Shown: one piece after another, positions 36,117-46,987 of the stretch
How the letters are laid out: each line of letters opens with the position of its first letter
How positions within the stretch are numbered: the first letter of the stretch is position 1
Source of the DNA: Leptolyngbya sp. BL0902
GTDB taxonomy: Bacteria; Cyanobacteriota; Cyanobacteriia; Phormidesmidales; Phormidesmidaceae
DNA: 64,000 nt
NCBI RefSeq assembly: GCF_016403105.1
Contig: NZ_CP046155.1
Location: forward strand, 2,819,906 to 2,883,905
Direction of reading: 5' to 3'
Made by a program: the position numbers and the translations under genes
Notes under the pieces: generated by a model
Databases searched by the model: none
Told to the model about the DNA's origin: nothing
Seen by the model: only the letters and a program-made list of their open reading frames with translations

Positions 36117-39100
36117 CTAGAAATCCACCGGAAACATTCCGGCCTCTAGGCGCTGGGCCTCTTCTAGTTTTTTCTGAAGCTGGTTATATCCGGCGGGGCT
36201 GTGGAGAACGGGCACCGTTTCGAGCAGGGCGGGGAAGATGATGCTCTCCCAATCGTTGGGCAGGTAGCAGGAAACCTCGGCCCGCTGGAGCCAAACCCGT
36301 TGGGTTTCGGGGTGCCAGATAAATTGGCTGCCGGGGCCAAGGGCGAGGGCGGCGAGGGTGGGCTGGCGGGGGCAATCCTTGGGGTTGGTGCCATCTAGGC
36401 TGGGGACGCGGTAGCTGGGCAGGGGCAAGGGTTGAAACGGCACTCGGTAATCGTGGGCCTGGACGCCGAGGCGAGTCCCTTCGGCCTGGATACCATCGCC
36501 CCCCACCGCAAAGACGAGGTGATGGCGAAACTGGGCGCTGGGAAAGCCAATGTTGGCCAAACTGGGGGGCAGTTCGTCGCGGCTTACCCCCGCCGCCAGG
36601 AGGGAACCCAGCAGCAGGATTTTTTGAAAACCGGGTACGTCCCACTCGCCCACCATGCGCTGATCCCTGGCTTCGGCGTAGAGCTTGGCGAGGGCGCGAA
36701 TGCGGGGGGCATCTTGGAGATCAACGGCAATGAGTTCTTGCACATTGAGGGTTTCTTGGCCGTAGGCACGGAGGGCGGCGGGGGTACCACCATAGACGGC
36801 AATGTCGGGGGCTTCGCGCAGGTAGATGGCGAGGCTGCGGCGAAAGGCCAGATAGCGGGGATCGTAGGGATCGGCGGGGGCAAAGGCTTGGTCGATGAGG
36901 TGGGCCAGGTGGGCCTGGAAGCCGACGGCCTGTTTGAGGGTGGCGGCGATACCGATATCTTGGTCGTTTTGCACCATGGCGGCATAGAAGACTTCGTGGA
37001 GGCTGGCCCCCTGCTGGGCGAGGGCGTGGTAGGTGCGAATTGGGATAGTGAGGTCGTTCAGGGTGTTGGCCAGTTGAGGCACCCGCTGGGCCAGCCAGGG
37101 CCAAAAGTCGGCATCGAGGCCGTGATCCCGCAGAGTTGCGTATACCAGTTGACTGGCTTGATCGGCGGCGGGATTGGCAGCGGCTGGGGACGCTCCCTGG
37201 AGCCACTCCAGCAGCAGCCCCCGACCGTTGGCGTAGGCTTGGGTGAGGGGGTAGCCTGCCTTTTCGCTGCGGGAGACCAGGATGGATAGGGTGTTGCCGC
37301 CGTTGAGTCGGCTAGCTTCGGTGGGGGAGAAGTGGGGGCTGAGCCCCAGGTGGTCGGGGCTGGTTTGGGCGGCGTCGGCGAGGGCCGCCGCGAGGATGGG
37401 CGTCTGCTGGGTGGCCAGGGTGCGGAGTTGGTCGGTAATCTGCTGGCGAAGCACCTGCTTTTGGCGTTCGTTTTCGACAATTTGCCGCGCCAGGGTGACA
37501 ACCTCGGTGGGGTAGATTCCGGTCTCTGGAAACTGCACAATCCCCAGGGCCAGGGCAATCGCGCCCTCCTCGGCCCCAAAGGTGACGTTGGGCAACTTAG
37601 AAAGCACCTCCGGGGTGCTGGCCAGACGGCGGTTTTCTAGGTGGGTGGATCGCTCGATGTGGCGCACCAGGCCATAGCGCAACAGCGGCCCCCAGGGGCT
37701 ACCATCAGCCACCCAGGGGCGCAGCACCAGTTGTTTCATCGAGAGAGATTGCTCGTCGCGCCAAAAGGAGCCGACAATTCCGGCCCCGCTGGTGATGGGC
37801 TTGGCCTCTGGGGTACGCAGCAGCGGGTCGTGGAGGGTACGCAGGGAGTGATCCAGCATCCACAAGGATTCCGCCGGATCGAGCCCCGCCGCCCCACTGG
37901 ATTCCACATACACGGGCATGAAATACTCGACAAAAAAGCGGTCGGTATTAAACCGCTGGCCCGACCGATAGGCGTCGAGCTTGCCCGTTTGCACATCGGC
38001 GGCGAGGGCGGTAATGAAGGGGCTGGTCTGCAAAAACCAGAAGAATTTGCGGTCGAGGTGGGGGGCGAGGGCAGTCTGGAATTGCGCCCTGGCTCGGTTG
38101 TAGGCGGCTTCCGACAGGGGCGGCACCACGGTGCCATCGCGCAGGGTAAACCAGGCTCCATCCCGCCGAAAGACGTAGCTGGCCCCCTCGATCAGCGGCA
38201 CGGACTGGCGCAGGGGCAATCCCTGCATCGTCATGCCCAGGCTGGTGGCGATCAGGTCGGGGTCGAGGGGCAGTGCCAGGGATCCCGGCGGTGCTTGGCC
38301 CGTGGCCTGAAGCTCAAGTTCCGGCTTTTGCCAGGGGCTAGAGACCCGCACATAGCCCTCAAAGGCTTGGCCCGGAGCCAATGGCAGGGGTTGGCCCACC
38401 AAACGCTCCACATCCGCCGCCGCTACCGGGGGCACCTGGGCCGTGAGGTTGTAGCCCAGGGGATCTACCTGCCCCGCTGCTGTGAGGGATAGGTTTCCCA
38501 GATGCAGGCGCGTATCGTGGAGGGTGGCCCGCTGCCCCTGGAGCCACAGTCCCCCCTGCCACCGCAGCGGCTCTGCCACTTGCCCCAGTTGGCCCTCACC
38601 CCTCGCCATCACCAGCCCCTGGGCCTCGGTGCCTCGGAACTGGGGCTGACCTAGACCATCCAAAGGCACCGTCAGCGCCACATGGCCATTGACTACCCCC
38701 GTGTTTAGGGCAATGGGGGGCGGCAGCAGGGCATTGAGTGCCGTGAGGGGCAGTTGGGCCACTTGCAACGTGGCTTTGGCAGGCAATCCAGGACTCACGC
38801 CGACGGTTCTAAACTGGGGTAGGGTGCCGCTGAGGGTAAACTGCCCCTGATCCATCTGCCCTGTCAGATCCAAGGCCATGGCCCCCTCGGCAGGGCGAAT
38901 CACGGCCCCCTGAAGATCCTCCACCTCTAGATAGGCCGTCCCGGTTGCTCCCAAGACCGTGACTTGTCCCCGCTGAATCTGCACCGCTGCCAATCGGGGT
39001 CGCCCATCTGGATCGGGCCTGTGCCGAACTCGACCGTCCTGCTCTCGACCGTCCTCAGAAGCGGGGGCCGAGTTAAGGCGGGGCAAACTCCAGGGGCCAT

Positions 39101-39575
39101 GCTTCGGCGCAACTAGGGTGATCTGCGGCTGATCGAGGGTGACAGTCAGCCAGGGATCGGTGCCTTTGGCCCAGGCCAACCCATTCATGCCGACGATCAC
39201 AGTGTTAACCTGCCCATGCCACCGATCATCGGGTTCTGGGGGAACGTGCAGCGGGCCAAGGTGAATCCCCCGACGGGATAGCCCCCGCAGCCCGCCTACC
39301 CGCACCGGACGCTGAAGCCGCTCTGCAAGCTGATCCTCTCCCCCTTGCCGCAGCAGTTCTAGCCCCTGGACGGTGCCCCATAGCCCTGCGATGACGGCCC
39401 CCCAGCCCAGAGCGTAGATCAACCTGGTGGACAGTTTCGCTGAGGGTTTCGCTGAAGGTTTCGTTAATGATGGAGGGTACGGTTTCGCTGAAGGTTTCGC
39501 TGAGGGGGGAGGCGCGAGGAGTCCCAGCAACCAACCGAGACCGTAAAAGGAGCGTGGGGGAGGGGAAGCAGGCAT
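36117..39575 (-). CDS. large membrane-anchored AsmA/TamB-like protein of unknown function
   Basis: 1152 residues. The cytoplasmic N-terminus carries repeated SAKP units (residues 24-48), then one membrane helix (LIYALGWGAVIAGLWG). Residues about 75-480 have the AsmA/TamB/DUF748 character: short beta-strand repeats such as VTVTLDQPQITLV, LTGQMDQGQFTLSGTLPQF and LHLGNLSLTAAGQVDPLGY. The C-terminal ~650 residues are mainly helical and match nothing I know. AsmA-like proteins move lipids between membranes; that role here is inference. The start lies 9 bp after the stop of the AAA-WD40 gene, so it is in the same operon. Confidence 0.65.
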   Translation of the reverse strand: MPASPPPRSFYGLGWLLGLLAPPPSAKPSAKPYPPSLTKPSAKPSAKLSTRLIYALGWGAVIAGLWGTVQGLELLRQGGEDQLAERLQRPVRVGGLRGLSRRGIHLGPLHVPPEPDDRWHGQVNTVIVGMNGLAWAKGTDPWLTVTLDQPQITLVAPKHGPWSLPRLNSAPASEDGREQDGRVRHRPDPDGRPRLAAVQIQRGQVTVLGATGTAYLEVEDLQGAVIRPAEGAMALDLTGQMDQGQFTLSGTLPQFRTVGVSPGLPAKATLQVAQLPLTALNALLPPPIALNTGVVNGHVALTVPLDGLGQPQFRGTEAQGLVMARGEGQLGQVAEPLRWQGGLWLQGQRATLHDTRLHLGNLSLTAAGQVDPLGYNLTAQVPPVAAADVERLVGQPLPLAPGQAFEGYVRVSSPWQKPELELQATGQAPPGSLALPLDPDLIATSLGMTMQGLPLRQSVPLIEGASYVFRRDGAWFTLRDGTVVPPLSEAAYNRARAQFQTALAPHLDRKFFWFLQTSPFITALAADVQTGKLDAYRSGQRFNTDRFFVEYFMPVYVESSGAAGLDPAESLWMLDHSLRTLHDPLLRTPEAKPITSGAGIVGSFWRDEQSLSMKQLVLRPWVADGSPWGPLLRYGLVRHIERSTHLENRRLASTPEVLSKLPNVTFGAEEGAIALALGIVQFPETGIYPTEVVTLARQIVENERQKQVLRQQITDQLRTLATQQTPILAAALADAAQTSPDHLGLSPHFSPTEASRLNGGNTLSILVSRSEKAGYPLTQAYANGRGLLLEWLQGASPAAANPAADQASQLVYATLRDHGLDADFWPWLAQRVPQLANTLNDLTIPIRTYHALAQQGASLHEVFYAAMVQNDQDIGIAATLKQAVGFQAHLAHLIDQAFAPADPYDPRYLAFRRSLAIYLREAPDIAVYGGTPAALRAYGQETLNVQELIAVDLQDAPRIRALAKLYAEARDQRMVGEWDVPGFQKILLLGSLLAAGVSRDELPPSLANIGFPSAQFRHHLVFAVGGDGIQAEGTRLGVQAHDYRVPFQPLPLPSYRVPSLDGTNPKDCPRQPTLAALALGPGSQFIWHPETQRVWLQRAEVSCYLPNDWESIIFPALLETVPVLHSPAGYNQLQKKLEEAQRLEAGMFPVDF
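39429..39505. repeat. short direct repeats encoding the SAKP units
   Basis: Repeated TTTCGCTGA-AGG/GGG units, six or so copies with spacing changes, encode the proline/lysine/alanine-rich cytoplasmic tail of the AsmA-like protein (read on the minus strand as SAKP). Confidence 0.6.
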
Positions 39576-39584
39576 GGAGACGGC

Positions 39585-42500
39585 CTAGGGGGTACAGATT
39601 TGGCGATCCTGGGGCGTCAGTCCCTCGCCGTGGCGGAGGTAGTCTTGCACCCAATCGCAGGCATAGGCGACAAAGTCGAGGGTCATAATTTGCTCCATGT
39701 CCCAGACGATCAACTGGCCGTTGTCGCTGCCGGAGTAGAGCAGGTTGCCCCCGGCATTGAAGGTGAGGGCGGTGATGATTCCCCCTTGGCCAGGGAGAAT
39801 GGTACGAAGGGTGCCGTCTTGGTGCCACAGTTTAATCGATCCATCAATGCCTCCGGTGGCGATAGTGTGGCCGTCGGGGCTGAAGGCCACCCGCGTCAGG
39901 CCATCGCTTTGGCCAGGGATTGGTTGGAGAGGGCCGTTGGGGTAAGTCCAGAGGTAGAGGGTATCGTCTAGGCTGGTGGCGGCTAGGCGTTGGCCATCAG
40001 GACTCCAGGCAATGCCCCACACGGCCCCGGCATTGGCAATGGGAGTGCCGATCAGGGTGCCATCGGTGCGCCATAGTTTGACTGTGCCCTCCTCGCTGGC
40101 CGAAGCCAGGGTGGGGGCCTGGGAGCTAAACGCCAGTTGCCAAATGCGCGAACTGTGGGCTTTAAACCGGGTTTTCACTGCCCCCGTAGCGTCGCGGATT
40201 TGGATGGTGCCGTCATCGGTGCCCACGGCGAGGAAGAAGGCCTCTGCGTTCGAGGGGGGTAAGTCGGAACTCGGTGGTGCCTGCAAAGCTAGCCCAAAAC
40301 CGCTGCCGAGGGTCGTGTCAGGTTGCCAAGGATCGGGCGTTGTGGGCAAAGTCCCCTGATCGAGGGTGAGGCGGTGCAGCCCTGATGTACTGGCGGTAAA
40401 CAGAAGGTTGCCCGTGGGATCAAAGGCTCCGGCCCTGGGGTCAAAGGCTAGGGTATGGAGCCGTTCTGAATCCCGCCAGATATTCACTTCTCCAGCGGAT
40501 CCCATGGAGGCAAAGGTGCGGCCATCGGAGCTGGCGGAGAGCGACCAAATGGTGTCGGTATGGCCTACCAGTTCTCGCATCAGGTAGAGATTACGCTGCC
40601 AGAGGCGCACGGTGCCGTCGTCGCTGGCGGAGGCGGCAAAGGTGCCATCTGGCCCTAGGGCGGCGTCGCGAATGGTGGCCCGATGCCCCCGCACGGTGCG
40701 AATAAAGGTACCGTCACTCTGCCAAATATGGGCTCTACCATCCTTGCCGCTGGCCGCGATAAACGCACCATTGTCGCTACAGGCCACCCCCAGCAGAGGA
40801 GCCGAATTCGGCGGGGTGAGGGTTTGCACAAGCTGGCCCTTCCTATCCCACACCTTCACCGTTTGGTCGGAACTGGCGGACACAATCTGATCGCGGCCGG
40901 GGCAAACATCCACATCCCACACCTCCGCCCGGTGCCCCACCAAGGACGGTAGCGGCTCCCCATTGGTCCGCCAGCGCTGCACCGTGCCATCCACCACCGC
41001 CGCGATTACCTCGTCCCCATCGGCACTAAACACCACGTTCCAGGGAATGCTGGTGGTGGGTAGGGTTTGGGCTAGGGTGCCATCGGTGCGCCAAACCTTG
41101 ATGGTGCGATCCCCGCCCGCCGAGGCCATCCACTGGCCATTGGGGCTGGTGCCCACTCCCCACACAGGCTGATCGTGGGCCTGGATTTGGAGCTGCTGCT
41201 GCCCCTCTAAATCCCACACCTGTAGGGTGCCGTCTAGGCTTCCGGTGATGATCCGCTGGGAGTCGGCGGTGAAGGCCACCCGATGCACCGTATTTTGGTG
41301 CTCTAGGCGATGCACCAGGCGACCATCCCTGGCCCACAAAACTACGGTTCTATCATTGCTGCCCGTGGCGATCCACTGGCCATCAGGGCTAATGTCCACC
41401 GTCAGCACGCCCCCCCGATGCCCGGTCAGGCGGTTGCGTTCATTGCTGCCAAAGACGGTTTGATTCAGCACCGCATTCACCCCATCGCGCAGGGCCACCC
41501 CAGGGGACTGCACCCGCCCTAGGGCGCGGTAGGCTCGCAGCGCTTCCACCATGGCATCCAACTGCTGGTGAGAGGTAAACTGCCCATTGGAGGAGGAAGT
41601 CAGCGCCTTCACTTCCCCCAGTTGGCTCCGCTGATACTGCTGCCAGGTGATCCAGCTTAGGCCCAAGGCCCCCACCAAGGCCGTAGAAACGACCCCCAGC
41701 AGCACGGTTCTGAGCTGCGCCACCTGGCGGGTTTGCCGCAGGCTTTGGTTTTCGGCCTGGAGTCGTTCGTTCTCTAGGTTTTGCTGAATACGCCGCTGTT
41801 CCGCCTCCTGGCTGGCCTGAAAGAAGCGGTAGTCTAAATCCCCCAGCCGCCGACTTTGGGGCTTAGCCCAATCCAACACCTGGCGCAGGGTTTCCCCGCG
41901 CAGCAGCCGCGACTCATCGCCATAGCCCGAGGCCACCCAGGCATTGAGGGCTTGGGCGTAGGGGCGCAGATTGTCTAACTGGGTTTGAATCCAGGCTTCG
42001 GAAAACACCGCCCGATAAATGGGATTTTTCACCCGCAGGGTTCCTTCCACCTGGGCCACCAGCCCCGACAGCAGCAGTTCCCGCTGGGCCGAACTGCCGT
42101 CGAAGGGCACCTCCTCCTGGGCTAGCACCCGCTGGTAGAGGGCCAGCAGCCGGGGGGCGCGTTGCTCATTGTGGAGCAGCCGATCCCGAATGGTGCGGAG
42201 ATGTTCTGGGTTGTCCTGGCTTTCCCAGTGGTCGATCACGTAATCGCGCACCAGCCGCGCCACCCATAAATCCTCCCCTCCCGGCGGCATGGGCAACGGC
42301 TCCCTAGGATTGACCTGGGCCAGACTCATCACCCGCTGACAGAGCTTTTGGGTGAGAAAGGGCTGGCCTCCCGTCCAGTGGAGAATGGCGGCTAGCACGG
42401 CCTCTGGATGGCAGATCTGAGGCCCAAACCCCGTTAGAAGAGGCTGACTTTCCGCCAGGGTAAAGTCCTGGAGATCAATGGCGCGGCCAATGTTGAAGGG

Positions 42501-43100
42501 GGTGCGCTGGGGGTCGCGAATCAAATCTGAGGGGGTGGCCACGCCAAACAGCCCCCAGGTGAGGCGGCCATAGTCGGCCTGGTGAACCCGCTGTTCGTGG
42601 CAGGCGCGGATGAAGGCGAAGAAGTCGTTGGCGGGAAAGTCGAGGCTCAGCACGCTGTCGATTTCGTCTACCAAAATAAACAGGCGGCTGTGGGGCAGGT
42701 GCTCAAAGATTTCATCAATCAGCAGCCGTAACTGCTGCACGGGGGGGAGGGAACCCCAGGTTTGCCAGCGATCATTGATGTTGATGGAGCCAAGGAGGTG
42801 CAGCTCCCGCAGCACTACCACCATCACCCCCCGATACCACTGCTCCATCGACACCTGATCGCTGCCTAGTTCGGTCATATCCAGATAGATGCAGCGATGT
42901 CCGGCCTGCTCTAGGCGCTGACGAATCCGCGTTCTCAGGCTAGATTTGCCCATTTGGCGGGCATTGAACACGTAGCAAAACTCCCCTGCCAATAGCCCCT
43001 CCCAGAGCTGCTGATCCGCTGCCCGCACCACGTAGGTTTCAGCATCGGCAGTCAGGCTTCCGCCAGCCTGGTAGAGATGGGGCAAGGGACGAACAGTCAC
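39585..43100 (-). CDS. AAA-like ATPase with WD40 beta-propellers
   Basis: 1171 residues. The N-terminal AAA_35-type STAND ATPase has Walker [10 protein letters not shown] (G51-K52-S53) and Walker [11 protein letters not shown] probable membrane or hydrophobic helix ([19 protein letters not shown]) follows a coiled region. The C-terminal ~600 residues contain about 13-14 WD40 repeats, each ending in a VW/IW-type motif (e.g. [28 protein letters not shown]), enough for two propellers. STAND ATPases with WD40 sensors act as signal-triggered switches; propeller ligand and output are unknown. It is followed closely by the AsmA-like gene and preceded, after 106 bp, by another STAND-like gene. Confidence 0.88.
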   Translation of the reverse strand: MTVRPLPHLYQAGGSLTADAETYVVRAADQQLWEGLLAGEFCYVFNARQMGKSSLRTRIRQRLEQAGHRCIYLDMTELGSDQVSMEQWYRGVMVVVLRELHLLGSININDRWQTWGSLPPVQQLRLLIDEIFEHLPHSRLFILVDEIDSVLSLDFPANDFFAFIRACHEQRVHQADYGRLTWGLFGVATPSDLIRDPQRTPFNIGRAIDLQDFTLAESQPLLTGFGPQICHPEAVLAAILHWTGGQPFLTQKLCQRVMSLAQVNPREPLPMPPGGEDLWVARLVRDYVIDHWESQDNPEHLRTIRDRLLHNEQRAPRLLALYQRVLAQEEVPFDGSSAQRELLLSGLVAQVEGTLRVKNPIYRAVFSEAWIQTQLDNLRPYAQALNAWVASGYGDESRLLRGETLRQVLDWAKPQSRRLGDLDYRFFQASQEAEQRRIQQNLENERLQAENQSLRQTRQVAQLRTVLLGVVSTALVGALGLSWITWQQYQRSQLGEVKALTSSSNGQFTSHQQLDAMVEALRAYRALGRVQSPGVALRDGVNAVLNQTVFGSNERNRLTGHRGGVLTVDISPDGQWIATGSNDRTVVLWARDGRLVHRLEHQNTVHRVAFTADSQRIITGSLDGTLQVWDLEGQQQLQIQAHDQPVWGVGTSPNGQWMASAGGDRTIKVWRTDGTLAQTLPTTSIPWNVVFSADGDEVIAAVVDGTVQRWRTNGEPLPSLVGHRAEVWDVDVCPGRDQIVSASSDQTVKVWDRKGQLVQTLTPPNSAPLLGVACSDNGAFIAASGKDGRAHIWQSDGTFIRTVRGHRATIRDAALGPDGTFAASASDDGTVRLWQRNLYLMRELVGHTDTIWSLSASSDGRTFASMGSAGEVNIWRDSERLHTLAFDPRAGAFDPTGNLLFTASTSGLHRLTLDQGTLPTTPDPWQPDTTLGSGFGLALQAPPSSDLPPSNAEAFFLAVGTDDGTIQIRDATGAVKTRFKAHSSRIWQLAFSSQAPTLASASEEGTVKLWRTDGTLIGTPIANAGAVWGIAWSPDGQRLAATSLDDTLYLWTYPNGPLQPIPGQSDGLTRVAFSPDGHTIATGGIDGSIKLWHQDGTLRTILPGQGGIITALTFNAGGNLLYSGSDNGQLIVWDMEQIMTLDFVAYACDWVQDYLRHGEGLTPQDRQICTP

Positions 43101-43206
43101 AGGGGGCCAGAGAATGCATCAGAAATGGGGCAGCGGGCAGGCAAAAAACAGTCTGGAAGCACCCTAGGATGCGGGTTGAAACAGGGGTTCCCCACCCGCC
43201 GTCAGG

Positions 43207-44565
43207 CTAGAGATCGGCGTAGAGAGCGGAAAAATAGTCTCGGCAGAGGTGACAACGTACCCGAACTCGCCCAGATTCAAGCTGCACGATCCCCATGGCC
43301 TCTAGGCGGTGAGCAACAGAAGCTGGTAACACCACAGGCTGATCCGAGGCAATCACCTGCTGCCAAGCTTTTTCCAGATCGGGGGACTGCTGAAAAATCG
43401 CCCACAGCCGATGCAAATACTCGCGGTAAATGCCGTCGTCGGTGGCGGCCTGATCGATCAACTGCTGGCTTGTAAAATGGCCCGACTGAAGCCAATAGAA
43501 CGCGATTTGTAAGAGGTAGGGGTGGCCTCCTACCCGGATGAGCAGACGGTTGATATCATCCTCACTCACCCCCTGATTGGCCAGATGATGGCGCTGGGCC
43601 AAGTCCTCCGCTTGGGTGCGGGTCAGCAGGGGCAATTCGAGGGGGAGCCCCACGTTGAAGGGAGACTGGTGGGTTTGCAAGGGCAGATCAAGCTCGGCGG
43701 CATAGGCCATCACCAGCCGCAACTGCCCCCACTCTGGGCTACTGCGGGCCTGCTCGTACCAGGAACGCAGCATGGCGAAAAAATTGCTGGCAATCGTGGG
43801 GTACTCGGCCAGGTGGTGCAGGGTATCGATGGCCACTACCACAGGCATAGCCAGCCGACTGAGCACCTGGTCTTGTATAAATGTGGTGCAACTGAGTTTG
43901 CTGCCAGCACTGGCAAACCAATAGTCGTCCACATTCAGATTGAAGTTAAACTTCTGGCTGATGGCCCAGCAAAACCAGCGGGCAAAGGCATCAAAGCTCT
44001 CGAAGGCGGAGGCATCGGCCTGACGCATATCGATCAGGGCTACGGGCATCCCCTCCCGCTGCGCCTGTCCGAGGAGTCGGTGAATCAGCGATGTCTTGCC
44101 CATCCCCCAAGCCCCCTTGATGCGAAGCAGACTGCCCGACTGTTGCAGCGCCCGATGGGCCATCTCCTCTAGGGGTGGACGTTCTACATACCATGACGAC
44201 TGAAAGGGCAGGGGCGATCCAGGAAACTCAATCGACTTTTCCCCCACCACCGTCGCTGCTGGCATTCCCAAGGGGTTTCGATCCTCCGGCTGTCGGGCGA
44301 CTTCCGCCAGGATAAACCGCAGGCGTTTTTTGCTCACCGGGTAGCCTAGGTGCTGGGAGAGGGCTTGCCACAGCCGGGAGCCGATATCTTTGAGGTATCC
44401 CTCCTCATAGCCCGTGTCTACCGCCATGTCTCGGTAGCGCTGATCTTGCCAAGTACGGATAAAAACGAGTTCTTCAACGTAGCTCAACTGCTGTGGCGCT
44501 AGAATCTGTTTCACAATCTCCAGGGCCGCTTTCACATCCATGGACTGTGGTGAAAAAGGAGTCAT
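43207..44565 (-). CDS. vMAP-type HTH plus AAA-like (AAA_35) STAND ATPase
   Basis: 452 residues. Residues 9-90 match the helix-turn-helix found at the N-terminus of vWA-MoxR-associated proteins (MDVKAALEIVKQ, then GYEEGYLKDIGSRLWQALSQ). The ATPase has Walker A GAWGMGKTSL (151-160) and Walker B VVVAIDTLHHL; the C-terminal part is a winged-helix-like tail ending in HLCRDYFSALYADL. It lacks the WD40 sensor of its neighbour. Such proteins are described in predicted bacterial conflict systems (known from comparative genomics). The second Met (residue 9) is another possible start. The 527 bp upstream contains a tandem 13-bp repeat but no gene. Confidence 0.82.
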   Translation of the reverse strand: MTPFSPQSMDVKAALEIVKQILAPQQLSYVEELVFIRTWQDQRYRDMAVDTGYEEGYLKDIGSRLWQALSQHLGYPVSKKRLRFILAEVARQPEDRNPLGMPAATVVGEKSIEFPGSPLPFQSSWYVERPPLEEMAHRALQQSGSLLRIKGAWGMGKTSLIHRLLGQAQREGMPVALIDMRQADASAFESFDAFARWFCWAISQKFNFNLNVDDYWFASAGSKLSCTTFIQDQVLSRLAMPVVVAIDTLHHLAEYPTIASNFFAMLRSWYEQARSSPEWGQLRLVMAYAAELDLPLQTHQSPFNVGLPLELPLLTRTQAEDLAQRHHLANQGVSEDDINRLLIRVGGHPYLLQIAFYWLQSGHFTSQQLIDQAATDDGIYREYLHRLWAIFQQSPDLEKAWQQVIASDQPVVLPASVAHRLEAMGIVQLESGRVRVRCHLCRDYFSALYADL

Positions 44566-44899
44566 TGTTTATAGGTGGCTACGTTACTAAAAAGTCTGAT
44601 CGGTTAGCTAAGTCTGCTGAATCGACTAGGTGGGCTCAAGGGGCTTGGGGTAAGGACTGAAACCCTGTCAGCTTGCCCATATTAGCGCCAATGCTGCTTT
44701 TTCTATCAATCAGCCGATCAAGCTTAAAAAAGCATCATTTAGGTTAACGCTAGCTATCATTCCTACGGCCTAGGCTGAGAGATTGACGTCCTATAAGCTT
44801 AGGACAAAGCTGGCTATAGGTCATCCCTGACAACCGTAGAACTACTGGAAATCTGACCCAGCATTTAGCCTACCCTCTGGTCTGATAGCGAAGACATCG

Positions 44900-44925
44900 C
44901 TCTGAATCTAGACTCTGAATCTAGA
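44900..44925. repeat. tandem 13-bp repeat
   Basis: Two perfect copies of CTCTGAATCTAGA in the 527-bp gap between the divergent HTH-AAA and amidase genes. The rest of that gap is AT-rich and shows no further feature. Confidence 0.7.
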
Positions 44926-45093
44926 CCTTGGGGCAGGCGATCTGCGGCCATAGCCTTGAGTCTGGGGCGACGGTAGCCATCACAATGGGCGGGATTTCGC
45001 TATTCTGGATCTGGATTTTTCTGGCCCAACGACCCCAGACCTTGTTCAAGGGTCCTAGGCATCATGCCGCTTTCCCAAGGAGACCTCCGCACT

Positions 45094-45906
45094 ATGACCC
45101 GTCGCTGGATTTTTGGGCTGTTGAGCCTCGCTCTGATTGTTACCCTCGGATGGGCGCACTATCCGGCCCAGGCCACACAGCCCCTGCAACCCCTGATTCA
45201 GGTGGTAGGGATGCCTTCGCTGCCCCCGGTAGCCGACCTAGAACCCCGCAAAGCCCTCGAGGCTGGCCCCACTGACTTCAAGCCCCCTATTCTTGCCCAG
45301 GATACCCTGCTAGCTCAGGCGGCCCCGCGCCAGGTGATGGCCCTCGCCGATCCCAGCAACTATGGAGATCGCTTTGCCACCGATGTCCATGGCAACCCAG
45401 TGACCAACGAGTTCATTGCTGTCCTCCACGAAACCGTGGGTTCTGCCCAGAGCGCCATTAACCTCTTTCGCACGCGCCATAGCCGCGATGCCGACCAGGT
45501 CAGTTACCACACTCTGATTGGCCGGGATGGCACTATCTACTACATCGTGCCGCCCGAAAAGCGGGCCTTTGGGGCAGGAAATTCGGTGTTCAACGGCCCT
45601 AACGGCCCCGAAACCGTGCGGACAAATCCCAACTTTCCCCCCTCGGTGAATAACTTCGCCTACCACGTTTCCCTCGAAACCCCCGGTGATGGCATGAACA
45701 ACCGCCGCAGCCACAGCGGCTACACCCAGGCTCAATATATTTCCCTGGCTTGGCTCCTGGCCCAAACCACCATCCCCGACAACCGCATCACCACCCACCA
45801 AGCCGTAGATCGGTCGAATAACCGTATGGATCCGCGCAGCTTCAATAGCCAGCAGTTGTTTTCCCTGCTGCGCCAATATCCCACCCGCGCTGGACTCTCT
45901 GGTTAG
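45094..45906 (+). CDS. N-acetylmuramoyl-L-alanine amidase (Amidase_2/PGRP fold), secreted
   Basis: About 270 residues from ATG 45094, which follows AAGGAG; an upstream ATG at 45064 lies on the ribosome-site side and is less likely. A signal peptide (WIFGLLSLALIVTLG, cleavage after AQA) is followed by an Amidase_2 domain: LHETVG (first zinc His), YHTLIGRDGTIYYIV (second His), THQAVDR (later zinc His region). It should cleave the amide bond between MurNAc and the peptide in the periplasm, for cell separation or wall turnover. Confidence 0.85.
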   Translation: MTRRWIFGLLSLALIVTLGWAHYPAQATQPLQPLIQVVGMPSLPPVADLEPRKALEAGPTDFKPPILAQDTLLAQAAPRQVMALADPSNYGDRFATDVHGNPVTNEFIAVLHETVGSAQSAINLFRTRHSRDADQVSYHTLIGRDGTIYYIVPPEKRAFGAGNSVFNGPNGPETVRTNPNFPPSVNNFAYHVSLETPGDGMNNRRSHSGYTQAQYISLAWLLAQTTIPDNRITTHQAVDRSNNRMDPRSFNSQQLFSLLRQYPTRAGLSG

Positions 45907-45943
45907 TGAACTGGGGCTGTGGTCTGGCCCTGTATTGCCCTAG

Positions 45944-46726
45944 TTATCTGGCCCAGTGAATGGTGCGCTTTTCGACTAGGGCAAAGCAGCCGTACAGCAG
46001 AATGCCCATGGCGGCGAGGGACAAAATCGCCAAAAACGCCAGGGCCACATTAAAGCTGGCGCTGGCGGAGACAATCACATAGCCAATGCCCCGATCCGAG
46101 GCCACGGTTTCAGAAATCACTGAACCAATAAAGGCTTGGGAAATGGCTACCTTGAGGGAGGCAAACAGGTAGGGGAGGGAATGGGGGAAGCCCACCTTCT
46201 GAAAGATTTCCCAGCGGCTGGCCCCTAGGGAACGGAGGACATCCTGCATTTCGGGCTCTACGGTGGCTAGCCCCGCCGCCACATTCACCACAATGGGAAA
46301 AAACGCCAGGGTGAAGGCGGTGATGATGGCGGGCACTGCGCCAATGCCAAACCAAATCGCCAGCAGCGGCACCAGCGCCACCTTGGGAATGGTGTTAAAG
46401 CCCACCAGCAAGGGATACAACACCAGGTAAGCCAAGCGGGAGTAGCCGATTAAAAAACCCAGCACAACGCCGAGGCCCAGACCCATGAAAAATCCAGCCA
46501 GGGTGGTGCTGAGGGTGGTGAGGCTGTGCCGCCAGATGGTGTTTCTGTAGGTTTGGGCGGCTTCCCACACATCGCTGGGGGCGGGCAGCAAAAACTGGGG
46601 AATCTCGAAGAGGCGGGTGGAGGCTTCCCAAACCAGCAGCAGCAACACCGTGGCAATGGCGGGCAGCACGTAGGCCGCCTGCTTGCGCTGGAGATAGCGG
46701 TTAAACGACTGGGCAAACGACGACAT
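45944..46726 (-). CDS. ABC transporter permease (NitT/SsuC/TauC family)
   Basis: About 260 residues from ATG 46726, with six predicted membrane helices. The EAA loop is present (LRSLGASRWEIFQKVGFP), as are the AIVFPIV and IGSVISETVASDRGIGY segments typical of nitrate/sulfonate/pyrimidine-precursor permeases. The frame is open 96 bp further upstream but the extension lacks family similarity. No ATPase or binding protein gene is adjacent; the binding protein at 7326-8417 could be a partner by family, but that is inference. Confidence 0.88.
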   Translation of the reverse strand: MSSFAQSFNRYLQRKQAAYVLPAIATVLLLLVWEASTRLFEIPQFLLPAPSDVWEAAQTYRNTIWRHSLTTLSTTLAGFFMGLGLGVVLGFLIGYSRLAYLVLYPLLVGFNTIPKVALVPLLAIWFGIGAVPAIITAFTLAFFPIVVNVAAGLATVEPEMQDVLRSLGASRWEIFQKVGFPHSLPYLFASLKVAISQAFIGSVISETVASDRGIGYVIVSASASFNVALAFLAILSLAAMGILLYGCFALVEKRTIHWAR

Positions 46727-46987
46727 CAACGGCGACACAACACGCAACCTCCCTTCTCCTATGGTCAACCCTAGCCTTGATGCTATGGGAGGATGACCGA
46801 ACAAACGGCTCAATGCGGACAATCGGTCTCCTGGGGGTATTGTCGCAGAATCGTTGCCCAGGGACAGTGGGTCGGTAGGTGAGGGGGTGGGTAGATCGCA
46901 AATGTCCTGGTTTGCTGCAACTTGCCCTTGTTCTCAGACTCTCACCCTTGGGGCGAAAGCCGCGCGCCTGGAATGGGTCGGCTCAAG

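Noticed and set aside
36432..37289. 285-residue ORF antisense to the AsmA-like gene
   Set aside because: Gly-rich shadow; codon bias belongs to the other strand.
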